A stretch of 64,000 nucleotides of DNA from Actinospineispora eucalypti (GCA_014208095.1 JACHMT010000002.1:1550001-1614000); one strand, 5' to 3'; counted from the first letter of the stretch, positions 16,242 through 25,753 are shown. Numbers and translations: made by a program. Notes: generated from the letters alone by a model not told the origin.

Positions 16242-17441
16242 TCAAGAGGTAAAGGAGACTGGCAGATCCTCTATCCCCCACATGAAGTTGGATCGCATTC
16301 GCCGTACTTCCCCGACAAGTTCCATGCGGGCCACACGTTCCGCGAGAACCTGGAGCAGCACTCTCAGCTCAACCCGGGCAAGGGTGGCGCCCAAGCAGAA
16401 ATGCGGGCCAATTCCGAACGTCAGATGCCGGTTGGGCGACCGACCGAGGTCGAATCTGTCCGGATCCGCGAATACCGTCTCATCACGGTTGGCCGAAGAA
16501 TTCCAGATGGCAACCGCCTGGCCGGCCCGCACGAGTTCGCCGCCGACCCGCACGTCCTTGGTGGCCACCCGCATCACGTGCAACGCCGGAGCCGTGTATC
16601 TGAGGACTTCCTCGACCGCGGAGTCGATTCCCACCTCGCCGTTGCGCAGCCGCTGCCACTCGCCGGGGTGATCGATCAGCGCCAGCAGGCCCGCGGCCGA
16701 GGCGTGCCGCGTGGTCTCGTTCGCCCCGGTGAGCAACCCGTCGCAGTTCATCAGAATTTCCGCGTCCGTCAGTGGACGGCCATCCATCTCACCTTCGACG
16801 AGGGCGCTGATCACGTCGGTTCCCGGCTTGCGTCGACGCTGCTCCACAAGCTCGTTGAAGTACAGAAAGATCTCGGCGTGTGCCTCGGTCCTCTCCATCT
16901 CCCCCGCCGGGCAACGGATGCCGGCGCCGACCGACGCCCCGAAGGCCTTGCTGGTCAGCTCGATCATGTTCGAGCGATCCGATCTTGGAACGTCCATGAT
17001 GTCGCAGATGATCGCCGCCGGGAGGATCGCGGCGATCTCACTGACGAAATCGACCCTCGCCTTCTCCAGCGCGGCAATCACCAACGGCTCGACCACGGAA
17101 CGCATGGACGCATCGAGCGCGGAAACGACACGGGGCAGGAAAGCCGTGTTCATGACCTGCCGAAGCTGTTGATGAACCGGCAGATCGGTGACGATCAACA
17201 TCTTGCCCGCCGCCGCGCTGACCGCGGCCGGATCTGAGTCGATTCGCATACCGAGCTCAGAGGTGAAGGCGTCGGTGTTCCGGTAGACCTCGAGCGCGGG
17301 CTCGTAGGCCATGACGGCCCAAAATCCGGGACCGGGCGGGTGTTCGTTCCAGAAAACCGGTGTCGTGGCGCGCAGCTTCGCCCACACCGCCACGGGGTCG
17401 CCCAGCTCGTAGAGCTCGGGATCCGCGATATCGCTAATCAC
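16242..17441 (-). CDS. cytochrome P450
   Basis: A 399-residue bacterial P450. The heme-binding loop is FGIGPHFCLGATLAR, with the axial Cys; the I-helix reads GANETTRHA and the K-helix ExxR is in EEVLRYTAP. Length and motifs are complete. In MbtH/A-PCP/P450/thioesterase gene sets (nikkomycin, novobiocin type) the P450 beta-hydroxylates the PCP-bound amino acid; that is the most economical role here. The ATG start lies 4 bases after the FkbM methyltransferase stop. A redox partner is not encoded nearby. Confidence 0.92.
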   Translation of the reverse strand: MISDIADPELYELGDPVAVWAKLRATTPVFWNEHPPGPGFWAVMAYEPALEVYRNTDAFTSELGMRIDSDPAAVSAAAGKMLIVTDLPVHQQLRQVMNTAFLPRVVSALDASMRSVVEPLVIAALEKARVDFVSEIAAILPAAIICDIMDVPRSDRSNMIELTSKAFGASVGAGIRCPAGEMERTEAHAEIFLYFNELVEQRRRKPGTDVISALVEGEMDGRPLTDAEILMNCDGLLTGANETTRHASAAGLLALIDHPGEWQRLRNGEVGIDSAVEEVLRYTAPALHVMRVATKDVRVGGELVRAGQAVAIWNSSANRDETVFADPDRFDLGRSPNRHLTFGIGPHFCLGATLARVELRVLLQVLAERVARMELVGEVRRMRSNFMWGIEDLPVSFTS

Positions 17442-17444
17442 TGT

Positions 17445-18218
17445 TCAGTGATCCTTCCGAAAGGCGAACACCTCATAAATTTCCGTACCGCTGAGCAGGT
17501 CGTCCTGCTCCAACTCCACATCGAAGCCGTGCGCCTCCAAGAGCCCGGTGAACGACTTCAGGGCACCATTGATGTCGTGCACCTCGGCGACGACCTGCCG
17601 CACCTTCGGCCAATCCTGCTCGCGGAGCCCGCGCAGCACATCCAGTTCGCTCTTTTCGACGTCCAGCTTCAATAGGTTGATGCGCTCGACGCGCCGCGCG
17701 GCGATCACATCGGAGAGGGTCTGCACCTCGCAGCCAACGACAACGCTTTCGTGCCGTCCCACGAGCATCTCCCGGACATCTTCCTCGTCAAATCCGCTGC
17801 GAGTCAGGTAAGAACGAGTCAGGGATGCCTCCGCCTCGACATCCGCATAGAAGCCGGACATCACGGTGGAGTCGGGGTAATAGGTGAGTTGGCCAATGCC
17901 CGAGCGGTCCCCGAGCGCACACCGGGTCGAGCTGGCAATTATACCGTGCATCGTCAGGTTCGCCGTGAGCGCCGAGTACGGCTCCGGCGCCGGCTCGAAG
18001 GCATGGAAGACCAGTCCCGGACACTCGAGGTGAAAGAACAACGCCGCCATGCCGATATTCGCACCAACGTCGAAAACCGTGTCGCCCGCGTTCAGGGACA
18101 GCCTTTCGTGCGCGTAACAACGTTCGGTGAAAATATCCCGGTAGAGCAGTGCCGTCTCTCCGGGGCTCAGCTGCTGAACAAACAGACCATTAGGAAGTTG
18201 CATCTCATACATGAGCAC
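17445..18218 (-). CDS. FkbM-family SAM-dependent methyltransferase
   Basis: A 257-residue FkbM-type methyltransferase with the SAM motif TVFDVGANIGMAALFF, the acidic loop FHAFEPAPEPY and NLLKLDVEKSELDVLRGL. Members usually O-methylate hydroxyls of natural products. The frame opens at a GTG at 18218; an ATG at 18212 is also possible, and neither has a clear ribosome site. It follows mbtH without a gap, implying translational coupling. O-methylation of a P450-introduced hydroxyl would fit but is not shown. Confidence 0.87.
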   Translation of the reverse strand: MLMYEMQLPNGLFVQQLSPGETALLYRDIFTERCYAHERLSLNAGDTVFDVGANIGMAALFFHLECPGLVFHAFEPAPEPYSALTANLTMHGIIASSTRCALGDRSGIGQLTYYPDSTVMSGFYADVEAEASLTRSYLTRSGFDEEDVREMLVGRHESVVVGCEVQTLSDVIAARRVERINLLKLDVEKSELDVLRGLREQDWPKVRQVVAEVHDINGALKSFTGLLEAHGFDVELEQDDLLSGTEIYEVFAFRKDH

Positions 18219-18219
18219 G

Positions 18220-18408
18220 TTACTTTCGGAGGCTTAGTGGTCGCATATCGGTCCAGTTTCTATCGACGTACGCTACGCACTCGATTTCGGTGCCGCTGTA
18301 GCCGGCGGGCCGCCACCCAACGGGCGGCGGCAGGTCGGACGGGAAGAGACCGTACTGCTCTTCTGAATTGATCAGAACTGTCCATTGCCGAGAACCGTTG
18401 TGCTCCAT
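18220..18408 (-). CDS. MbtH-like protein
   Basis: A 62-residue MbtH protein with all family hallmarks: WTVLINSEEQYGLFP, PVGW, and the closing WTDMRPLSLRK. MbtH proteins bind and activate adenylation domains. It lies 12 bases after the A-PCP gene and is presumably its obligate partner. Confidence 0.95.
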   Translation of the reverse strand: MEHNGSRQWTVLINSEEQYGLFPSDLPPPVGWRPAGYSGTEIECVAYVDRNWTDMRPLSLRK

Positions 18409-18420
18409 AGAGCTCCTCCG

Positions 18421-20784
18421 CTATGACGAATGCAGCTGACGCAGCACCGTGCGAAAAGTATCGTGAAACCCTCGTAGGATCTCCCGCTCATCGCTGAACT
18501 CAGCCGCGATGCGGATCGCGCCGTGCAGCCCGGCCACATCTTCAGTCAATTTCAGATGAAAGGCACCCCGGGCCGGTTCACGGTCCGAATCCGGCTCGTT
18601 CACGGACACCAAGAATCCCAGTAAAACATGCCCCGAGGAATCCGGCTCCAAATCGGCCGGGATATCTCGCGGGAAGTCATCGTGCGAATACGCCCCGACG
18701 ATCCCCGATCGGACCGATGCGACCGCTGTTGCGAGGGTTGCATCATACGAAGCAACTCTCATCAATACCGTGGCCGGCGATCGGCCGGACGACTGGCCAA
18801 CTCCGGTGGATGCTCCGATCACGAGCTCGCGGGCCATGACGTGGTCACCGAGTGCGACACCGAACGCGGCGACGTACACCATGAATGGCGTCACCCACTC
18901 GTCGCGGGCAAAATCCCGCACTGCTTCGACCACGCCGGGCGGCACATCGAAATCACCGAACGGAAGGCCCGCCGACAGAGGACCCGACGCACTCCACAGT
19001 GGTGGCACCTCGGAAAAGTCCCTCGGGTCGCTCAGCAAACCGCGCCAGTAGGCCCGGTCGGCTTCCGGGTCGTGCCGGTCGCGGATGGCGCGGGCCACAA
19101 CATCATCGAGGAAGACCCGCAACACCGGTGACTGGAAGAGACTACTGACCGGAATCTGGACGCGCAGGGTCGAGCGAAGTCGTGCGATCAGCCTGCTGGC
19201 CAGCAAGGAATGTCCGCCCAGGCTGAAGAAGTTGTCGTCGGGGCCAACCTTTGGTACCCCGAGCGTGCCCGCCCAAAGTGCCGCGACGAGCGTGTTCACC
19301 GGATGATCGAGGGCGGACACCGGTTCCGCCGCCGGTGCCCGCTCACGCAGGGCGGCGCCGTCGAACTTCCCGTTCACGGTGAGTGGGAATGAGTCGACCC
19401 GGGAAATCGACGTGGGAATCATGTACTCGGGCAGCCGCTTCTTGAGCAGGTTGATTACCTGCTCGTCGGTACCAGCGAAATTTCCGGGCCTAACGGCTGC
19501 CACCAACTTGGCGTCGCCCTGATGAGCCTTCGCCAGGACCACCCGGGCGTCCTCGACTCCGTCAATTGTCCGCAGCGCGCTCTCGATCTCTCCGAGCTCT
19601 ACCCTGCGGCCCCCGATCTTCACCTGATCGTCGATCCTGCCGCGGAACTCATAACTCCCGTCGGGGCGCTGGCGAGCAAGGTCACCCGTGCGATACAAAC
19701 GGCTTCCGGCCGGCCCCCATGGATTGGGTTGAAAACGTGCGGCGGTCAAGCCGGGCCGGCCCAGGTACCCCCTGCTCACTCCGTTTCCGCCGATACACAG
19801 TTCACCAACGTCGCCCGGCGTGACCAGGTGTCCCATGGCGTCGACCAGATAGACGCTGCAGCCGCTCCGTGCACGACCTATGCCGGGCTCCTCGGTGAAC
19901 CGCGTCAGCACCTCGGAGAGGGTGGCCCACACGGTCGCTTCCGCCGGCCCGTATGCGTTCGAGACCGGCACCGTCCTGGACCAACGCTTGGCCAGGGACG
20001 CATCGAGCCGCTCCCCCACCGAGATGACGCTCGTAAAACGCATTTCCGACGGATCGAGCACATCAAGGATGGAGGGCACGAGCGTCGCGACGCAGTTCTC
20101 GATGCCGGACAAGTCATCGGGGCTGTCGGCGTAGTGCAACGGAGCACCGTGACCGACCGCCATCAGCATCTCCCAGATCGATGCGTCGAAGCCGATCGGT
20201 GCAAAACCGAGAACGTTCGACCCGGCCGGGACGAGCCCGGCCTCACGTTGCGCACGAACGAGCTCAAACGCATTGCTGTGAGAGACCATCACGCCTTTGG
20301 GACGCCCCGTGCTACCCGAGGTGTAGATGACGTACGCCAGGCTGTCGGCGGACTGCTCGAATGCCGAGCTCCACGTCGGATCCGGTTCGGCGGATTCCTG
20401 GTCGATCAACACGGTCGCCAATGAGCCGGGCACCAGATTTCGGTTCTGAGTATCCGTCACCACCGAGGTGAGGTCGGCGTCCCTGGCCATCCAGTCAAGC
20501 CGCTCGACGGGATTCGCCGGGTCGAGCGGCAGGTAGGCCCCACCGGACCGCAATACGCCGAAGAAGGAAACGACCAGATCCACGGACCGCCGTACGCACA
20601 CTCCGACCGGCGTTTCGGGACGCACGCCTCGAGACCGCAGCAAACCCGCCAACCGAGTGGCACGGCGATCAAGCTCACGATATGTGAGTGACTCATTTCT
20701 ATCGCGCACCGCGATGTCCGTCGGCCGTTCCGCGAGCTGGTCCTCCAAAATGCTGTGAAGCATTCTCTGCCTAGTCAGGCGCAT
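18421..20784 (-). CDS. NRPS protein: adenylation-PCP with a C-terminal condensation half-domain
   Basis: A 787-residue NRPS. The adenylation domain has core motifs YVIYTSGSTGRPKGVMVSH (A3), NAYGPAEATVW (A5), YRTGDLARQRPDG (A7) and VNGKFD (A10). A carrier domain follows with DNFFSLGGHSLLASRL (Ser526). Residues about 576-787 resemble only the C-terminal lobe of a condensation domain, from AYWRGLLSD onward; the HHxxxDG lobe is missing. No terminal thioesterase is fused. By hand alignment to PheA the pocket reads D-A-W-T-I-V-A-V-W-K, suggesting a hydrophobic or aromatic substrate. The ATG at 20784 follows GGAGG. The 242-base gap upstream, with no recognised motif, should hold its promoter. Confidence 0.9.
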   Translation of the reverse strand: MRLTRQRMLHSILEDQLAERPTDIAVRDRNESLTYRELDRRATRLAGLLRSRGVRPETPVGVCVRRSVDLVVSFFGVLRSGGAYLPLDPANPVERLDWMARDADLTSVVTDTQNRNLVPGSLATVLIDQESAEPDPTWSSAFEQSADSLAYVIYTSGSTGRPKGVMVSHSNAFELVRAQREAGLVPAGSNVLGFAPIGFDASIWEMLMAVGHGAPLHYADSPDDLSGIENCVATLVPSILDVLDPSEMRFTSVISVGERLDASLAKRWSRTVPVSNAYGPAEATVWATLSEVLTRFTEEPGIGRARSGCSVYLVDAMGHLVTPGDVGELCIGGNGVSRGYLGRPGLTAARFQPNPWGPAGSRLYRTGDLARQRPDGSYEFRGRIDDQVKIGGRRVELGEIESALRTIDGVEDARVVLAKAHQGDAKLVAAVRPGNFAGTDEQVINLLKKRLPEYMIPTSISRVDSFPLTVNGKFDGAALRERAPAAEPVSALDHPVNTLVAALWAGTLGVPKVGPDDNFFSLGGHSLLASRLIARLRSTLRVQIPVSSLFQSPVLRVFLDDVVARAIRDRHDPEADRAYWRGLLSDPRDFSEVPPLWSASGPLSAGLPFGDFDVPPGVVEAVRDFARDEWVTPFMVYVAAFGVALGDHVMARELVIGASTGVGQSSGRSPATVLMRVASYDATLATAVASVRSGIVGAYSHDDFPRDIPADLEPDSSGHVLLGFLVSVNEPDSDREPARGAFHLKLTEDVAGLHGAIRIAAEFSDEREILRGFHDTFRTVLRQLHSS

Positions 20785-21026
20785 CTCTTTTTTCCTCCGC
20801 AAAAGTCGTGACCCGGAGCAACTGGCCACGATCTGGTGTGTCCTGGGGGGCGTAAGGTGCGGATGTCAGGGGGGTTATTTTGTCGAAATCGAGCGACTTG
20901 CCTTAGTCTCGCCCGACTGCCGCTTCCGCGTCAACGCCATCATCTGGCGTGCAACTTGTCCGGGATTTCAGGAATGGTCGTACGGGCACCTGAGGTCGTG
21001 AGTCGCTAAATTCACCGACAGCATGT

Positions 21027-22391
21027 TCAGTCGGCGAGTACTTTCACCGCCCGAGTTGGGCCCGCCAGCAAGGTGAGCGCGAGCGTGACCGCGGTCGCGG
21101 CGGCGCTCACGATGACGCAGGCGATGAACCCGTTGCGGAGGTCGTGTGTCGTCCCGAGCAGGGGGCCGAAGGTGGCGACGCCGATGGCCGCGCCGACCTG
21201 GCGGGCGGTGTTGAACGCGGCGGATGCCGCGCCATGCAGCGGGGGTTCGACGGCGGCGATGGTCTGGGAGATCATCGTTGGGGCCAGCAGGCCCGCGCTG
21301 AACCCGGCCGGGACCAGCGTCAGAACCAGCGGCCAGAGCGCGGGTACGGTGCTGGCCCAGGCCACGGCGAGGAACGTGAGGGACAGCGCCGCCTGGCCGA
21401 TCCCGAGGACCGCGCGCCGACCGAAACGCTGGGCGCACGGTGCCGCGCACAGGGTGCCGACGGCGATCAGCCCGGTCAACGGAAGGAACAGCAAGCCGCT
21501 GGCCAACGCACTGAGGCCTCGGCCCTGCTGGAGCATCAAGCCCATCGCGAACAGCAACCCGTAGAACGCGAAGTTGAACAATGCCCCCTGAGCCGTGGTC
21601 CTGACGAACCCGCGGTCGGCGTAGACGCCCACCGGGAGCAGCGGTGCCGGCGCCGATCGCTCGGCCAGGATGAATCCGATGGCCCCGGCACCCGCCAGAC
21701 CCACCGAGGCGAGAACGGCGGGGCTGCCCCATCCCCGGTCCGGGGCTTCGATCAGCGCGAACACCAGGCCACCGATCAGCACGGTTGCCGTGCCCATGCC
21801 GGCGAGATCGAGGTGACGATCCCGACGCGGTGTCGCGGGTATCGAGGAAATGCTCCAGACGATGGCCGGGATGCCGATCACCACGTTGACCGCGAAGACG
21901 GCCCGCCAATCCGCGACCCAGACGAGCGCCCCGCCCAGCAACGGCCCGGCGGCCATACCCAGACCCGCCGCCGTGGCCCACCAGCCCACCAGCCGATGCC
22001 GCAACCGCTCGTCACTCGCGCTCGCCGTCGCCAACACCAGCGCGCTGGGCAGCAGCAGCGCCGCGCCCGCTCCCTGGGCCAGGCGCGCGAGGTTGAGCAC
22101 CAACATCGACCCCGCCACCGCGCACACCGCCGAGGACGCCGTGAACACCAGCAGGCCGCCGACAAACGCCCGCTTCGCGCCGAGGGTGTCCGTCAATGCG
22201 CCGGCGCCCAGCATCACCGCCGCGAACGACAGAGTGTAGGCATTCAGCACCCATTCGAGCTCCGGTCGCGACGCCTGCAGATGCGCGCCCAGCTGCGCCA
22301 GCGTGAGGTTCACGATCGTGCCGTCGACAAAGGCCATAAAGGCCGCGAGCAGCGCGAGTGCGACCACACCCCGCCGGTTTTCGATAATCAC
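21027..22391 (-). CDS. MFS drug exporter (DHA2/EmrB-QacA type)
   Basis: A 454-residue, highly hydrophobic MFS protein. It opens FMAFVDGTIVNLTL, the DHA2 motif D1, and has GALTDTLGAKRAFVGG as the loop 2-3 motif A and GPLLGGALVWVADWR as motif C. The GTG start overlaps the stop of the StrR-like regulator (GTGA). It most likely exports the product of the downstream NRPS-type cluster and gives self-resistance. Confidence 0.88.
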   Translation of the reverse strand: MIIENRRGVVALALLAAFMAFVDGTIVNLTLAQLGAHLQASRPELEWVLNAYTLSFAAVMLGAGALTDTLGAKRAFVGGLLVFTASSAVCAVAGSMLVLNLARLAQGAGAALLLPSALVLATASASDERLRHRLVGWWATAAGLGMAAGPLLGGALVWVADWRAVFAVNVVIGIPAIVWSISSIPATPRRDRHLDLAGMGTATVLIGGLVFALIEAPDRGWGSPAVLASVGLAGAGAIGFILAERSAPAPLLPVGVYADRGFVRTTAQGALFNFAFYGLLFAMGLMLQQGRGLSALASGLLFLPLTGLIAVGTLCAAPCAQRFGRRAVLGIGQAALSLTFLAVAWASTVPALWPLVLTLVPAGFSAGLLAPTMISQTIAAVEPPLHGAASAAFNTARQVGAAIGVATFGPLLGTTHDLRNGFIACVIVSAAATAVTLALTLLAGPTRAVKVLAD

Positions 22392-23530
22392 GGAACGGCT
22401 CCGTCGTTCTGCCTCTGTTGGGGCACTTCGGTTGTGCCGTGTTGGCCGGCTTGCTCACCAGCGCCCTGAAGCATTTCCCCGAAAATCTGCCATGCCATCG
22501 CGCACTCGTAAGCCCCCTCCGCCGCCAGGCTCGCGAGGTGCGCGGGCACATTCTCGATGAGCGCGTCACGCTCCCGCACAAGCGCCACACTCATGTCGAG
22601 GAGCCGAAGCAGGACCCGGCCCAATTCGGTGTGCCGCAAGCACGGATCATTGCGCAGCACCTGCACCACCGGGACGACGTCTCCGGTTCGTTCGACTTCT
22701 CTCCGACCGTGCGACTCCCGCGACGAACCCTTGACGCGCCGAAGGTTGGCGGGCACCGGATCCTTGCCCTGATTCATCCGGTCCCGTACGTCTCGAACCG
22801 TTCCCGGCGAGATCCCGGCCGCCCTTGCTATTTGACGCAACGACGCCGTGGGGTCGTCCATGAGCAGCTTTTCGGCAAGTCGTCGTCCGTTCGCGCTGTT
22901 AAGTGGACGAGCGCGGCCATCGCGGCCGATTCGGACGTGCAACTGGTCGTCTTCTCCAGTTGCACACCGACGAATCTCCCCCACCGTCTGATGAGACAGG
23001 CCGACGGCCAGGGCGACAAGCCGATCGGACCACAGCGGGCGAGAGGCGAGGATGCGCGCGGCGGCGGCCGTCCGATCGCGCAGCGTCAACGGGAGTCCAT
23101 GCGTGGTGTTGGCATGAACGGCGAGTACGAACGCATCCTGGTCGCTGCCGTGGAAGTACTGCACGTCGATCTCCGTCTGGCCACGCAACACCGCGGCGCG
23201 AAGTCGATGAATACCATCGACGACACGCATCGTCTGGCGGTGCACGATGATCGGCGGCAACGCACCCGCTACCCCGGCCAGCATTCGAACGTGCGCGTCA
23301 TCGATCCCCGCGGTCCGGGGCGACACCGAAACTGACAGCTGACCAATCGGAACGGTCTCCACACCAGACTTGTCGCCCAACAAGTCAGGCGACAGTTCCG
23401 AGGATCCAGTAATCAGTTCATCCTCCAACCAGTGAAGACTCGGATAAGCACCATGAACTCGGACGAAATCGGGCGCCAAAGCACCAGGTCGGCAGCCACA
23501 AGTCCGATTGTGACCACATCGTCGACTCAA
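22388..23530 (-). CDS. ParB-domain transcriptional regulator of the StrR/NovG type
   Basis: Up to 380 residues. It has an N-terminal ParB-like domain (VPIGQLSV, then PIIVHRQTMRVVDGIHRLRAA) and a central HTH (SLRQIARAAGISPGTVRDVR). This layout is that of StrR, NovG and Bbr, pathway-specific activators of antibiotic clusters. The start is unclear: the frame opens at a TTG at 23530, and ParB homology begins about 55 residues in. It is first in the minus-strand cluster and coupled to the exporter. I found no clear GTCCAa(N17)TTGGAC-type StrR box upstream of the NRPS gene by eye. Confidence 0.8.
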   Translation of the reverse strand: MSRRCGHNRTCGCRPGALAPDFVRVHGAYPSLHWLEDELITGSSELSPDLLGDKSGVETVPIGQLSVSVSPRTAGIDDAHVRMLAGVAGALPPIIVHRQTMRVVDGIHRLRAAVLRGQTEIDVQYFHGSDQDAFVLAVHANTTHGLPLTLRDRTAAAARILASRPLWSDRLVALAVGLSHQTVGEIRRCATGEDDQLHVRIGRDGRARPLNSANGRRLAEKLLMDDPTASLRQIARAAGISPGTVRDVRDRMNQGKDPVPANLRRVKGSSRESHGRREVERTGDVVPVVQVLRNDPCLRHTELGRVLLRLLDMSVALVRERDALIENVPAHLASLAAEGAYECAMAWQIFGEMLQGAGEQAGQHGTTEVPQQRQNDGAVP

Positions 23531-23729
23531 ATCCGAAGAGGCCGTTTAAGGATACCAAACACCCACGATACGTCAAGCAGAATTCAGTATGACCATTGGG
23601 TCACACTGCTATCTCCCGTCTCATTTTTCACTAATTCAGTCCGCCCGCTCCCGCTATATTGGAGAACCGTTGCGTACGACTTGAATATGTTGTTCACGGC
23701 CTATTTCCGTTGCTCCGCCGCAACTGCCG

Positions 23730-24329
23730 TCAGAGACGGCGGAGTCCGCTGAGGACCCTTTCCATCAAGGCCAGGGCGGGCACATTGCCATTGCCACTGA
23801 CAGTTTGATGCACAATGACCAGATCGAGGCCGGCCATGTCCCCCAACAGGACTTTCGCCACGCCCAATGGAACTTCCAGCAGCGCCGCCACCTCGGCGAC
23901 CGAACGCGGCCGGGCACACAGGTCGGCAACCGACCGGTACTCGAACGACAACAGCGCCAGCTGGTCCCGTCCCCGCGAGCTGGTCGACACCAGGGTTTCG
24001 ATCTCCAGGTGGTACTGGGACTTGGTGCGGCCCATGGTCCAGGCATAAGGCCGCACGGCGGCCGACGCGGAGCCGTCCACGGCATACCGGTGATCCTCGT
24101 CCGCGGTCGCCAGGTGAGTTCCCGCCGGCGCGTCGAGCGGGTCGAGTCCAGGCTGGTAGTACTCCGGCTCCGCCTGGTAGTACTCCGGCTCGGGCTCCGG
24201 TTCCTCCTGCCGGTGGGCACGCCGGCGACGTCTGTGCCCGCGGTTGCCGTCAACCGAGAACCCGTTCATGACGTCAGCGAACGACGGCCCTGCTGACCGG
24301 CGCTCGCGGTCGTCCGGAACGCTGGTCAT
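23730..24329 (-). CDS. orphan DUF742 (CvnC-like) protein with long acidic/Tyr-rich linker
   Basis: A 199-residue DUF742 protein. The C-terminal ~115 residues carry the family HTH-like domain with LEIETLVSTSSRGRDQL, RPRSVAEVAALLEVPLGVA and MERVLSGLRRL, closely parallel to the conservon CvnC at 36369-36812. The N-terminal half is a basic patch followed by repeated EPEYYQ units. No roadblock, GTPase or kinase gene is adjacent, so it is an orphan. It may tune a distant conservon or act as a regulator. The AT-richer 200 bases downstream hold no gene. Confidence 0.82.
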   Translation of the reverse strand: MTSVPDDRERRSAGPSFADVMNGFSVDGNRGHRRRRRAHRQEEPEPEPEYYQAEPEYYQPGLDPLDAPAGTHLATADEDHRYAVDGSASAAVRPYAWTMGRTKSQYHLEIETLVSTSSRGRDQLALLSFEYRSVADLCARPRSVAEVAALLEVPLGVAKVLLGDMAGLDLVIVHQTVSGNGNVPALALMERVLSGLRRL

Positions 24330-24421
24330 CCCCGCTCCTCCCCCTTAACCGCGCGGAGTACGGGGGCCTCGTGTCGGCCGCACGCCGCACCACGGTGAGC
24401 TCTCCGGCGGCCGGGTGGAGG

Positions 24422-25753
24422 TCACGCGACGGACTCCTGCTTCGTCGACTCGGCCTGCTCGGCCTGCTCGGCGATGTCCTCGGCGGGCCCGCGTGGCACC
24501 AGGGCGATCAACAGGGCACCGCACAGGGCCGGGACGGCGAAGCCGTAGAAGTTCCACTCGAAGCCGATCCCGGCGGCAAGCACCCAGCCCCCGAACAGGG
24601 GCCCCACGATCGCACCGGCTCGACCCATCCCCAGCGCCCAGCCCAGTGCACTGGCGCGGACCGGGGCCGGATGTTGTACGGCCACATAACCGTTGACCAG
24701 GATCTGCGTTCCGACGCTGCCCAGCCCGGCCACGCCGACGGCCACGAACAACAGCGTCGTGTCGACCGGCTGACTGAGCACGACCAGGCAGGCTGTCGCG
24801 AGCAGGAACGCCGACACGGTGACCGGCTTCGACCCATACCGATCGGCCAGAGCCGACGCCACGACCGTGCCAGCGATGGCGCCGAGGTTCAGCACCAACA
24901 GGAACGTCAGCGCGGAGCCGAGCGGATATCCGGCCTCGCGCATGATCTGCGGCAGCCAGGTGTTGAGGCCATAGACCAACAACAACCCGCAGAAACTGGC
25001 CGCGCCGAACAGCAGCGTCGCACGCAGGCGGTCACGGTGGAACAGGGTGGCGGGCCTGGACCTGCCCACGGCCGCCGCACGCTCCCGTTGCAGCGCCGGC
25101 AGGTCGAGGCCGTACTGGGCGGCGAGGACCTCGGCCTCGGCCACCCGCCCCCTTGCCAGCAGGAAGCCCGCCGACTCGGGCAGAAACCTCCAGGCCAGCG
25201 GGAGCACGACCACCAGGGGCACCGCACCGATCGCCATGAGCGGCCGCCATCCGTAGCCGGGCAGCAGGAGCAGCGCCAGCAGGGCCGCGAGCACGCCGCC
25301 GACCGAGTAGCCGGCGAACATGATCGCGTTGTACAGCTGTCGCCGAGCCTTCGGCGCGTATTCGACGGTCAGCGCGATGGCCGACGGGATCACGCCGCCC
25401 AGGCCGAGCCCGGCCAGGAATCGGAGCAAGCCCAGCAACCCGGAGGTTGGAGCCAGAGAGCAGCCGACCATCAGCGCCGAGAACCACGTGATGCCGAGCA
25501 GCATGACGGACCGGCGACCGAGCCGGTCGGTCAGTGCGCCGGCTCCGAGCGCCCCCACCAGCATGCCCGCGAGCGCGTAGCTTCCGATTGCTCCGGCCGA
25601 GGCAGGCCCCAGGTTCCAGCCGGGTTCGGCGAGCAGGCTCGGCATGGCCGAGCCGTAGACGATCAGGTCGTAACCGTCGAAGACGATCGTCAGAAAACAC
25701 AGCGCGACCACCATCGGCGCCGACCGCGCCGGGGCACTCTTCGCCTGTCGCAC
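24422..25753 (-). CDS. MFS transporter, aromatic acid:H+ symporter (AAHS) type
   Basis: About 444 residues with 12 hydrophobic segments. The N-terminus FDGYDLIVYGSAMPSLL carries the D-x-D-like motif of PcaK/BenK-type transporters, and the loop motif is GALTDRLGRRSVMLLG. It should import an aromatic or similar carboxylic acid with protons. The GTG at 25753 sits ten bases after GAGGAG; a GTG three codons upstream is too close to it. It lies next to the PaaX gene on the same strand, consistent with uptake of a compound sensed by PaaX, but no catabolic gene is beside it. Confidence 0.85.
   Translation of the reverse strand: MRQAKSAPARSAPMVVALCFLTIVFDGYDLIVYGSAMPSLLAEPGWNLGPASAGAIGSYALAGMLVGALGAGALTDRLGRRSVMLLGITWFSALMVGCSLAPTSGLLGLLRFLAGLGLGGVIPSAIALTVEYAPKARRQLYNAIMFAGYSVGGVLAALLALLLLPGYGWRPLMAIGAVPLVVVLPLAWRFLPESAGFLLARGRVAEAEVLAAQYGLDLPALQRERAAAVGRSRPATLFHRDRLRATLLFGAASFCGLLLVYGLNTWLPQIMREAGYPLGSALTFLLVLNLGAIAGTVVASALADRYGSKPVTVSAFLLATACLVVLSQPVDTTLLFVAVGVAGLGSVGTQILVNGYVAVQHPAPVRASALGWALGMGRAGAIVGPLFGGWVLAAGIGFEWNFYGFAVPALCGALLIALVPRGPAEDIAEQAEQAESTKQESVA

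Noticed and set aside
20968..21981. A 337-residue Arg/Gly-rich reading frame on the minus strand
   Set aside because: It overlaps the MFS exporter in another frame and has the Arg/Pro/Gly-rich composition of a high-GC shadow frame.
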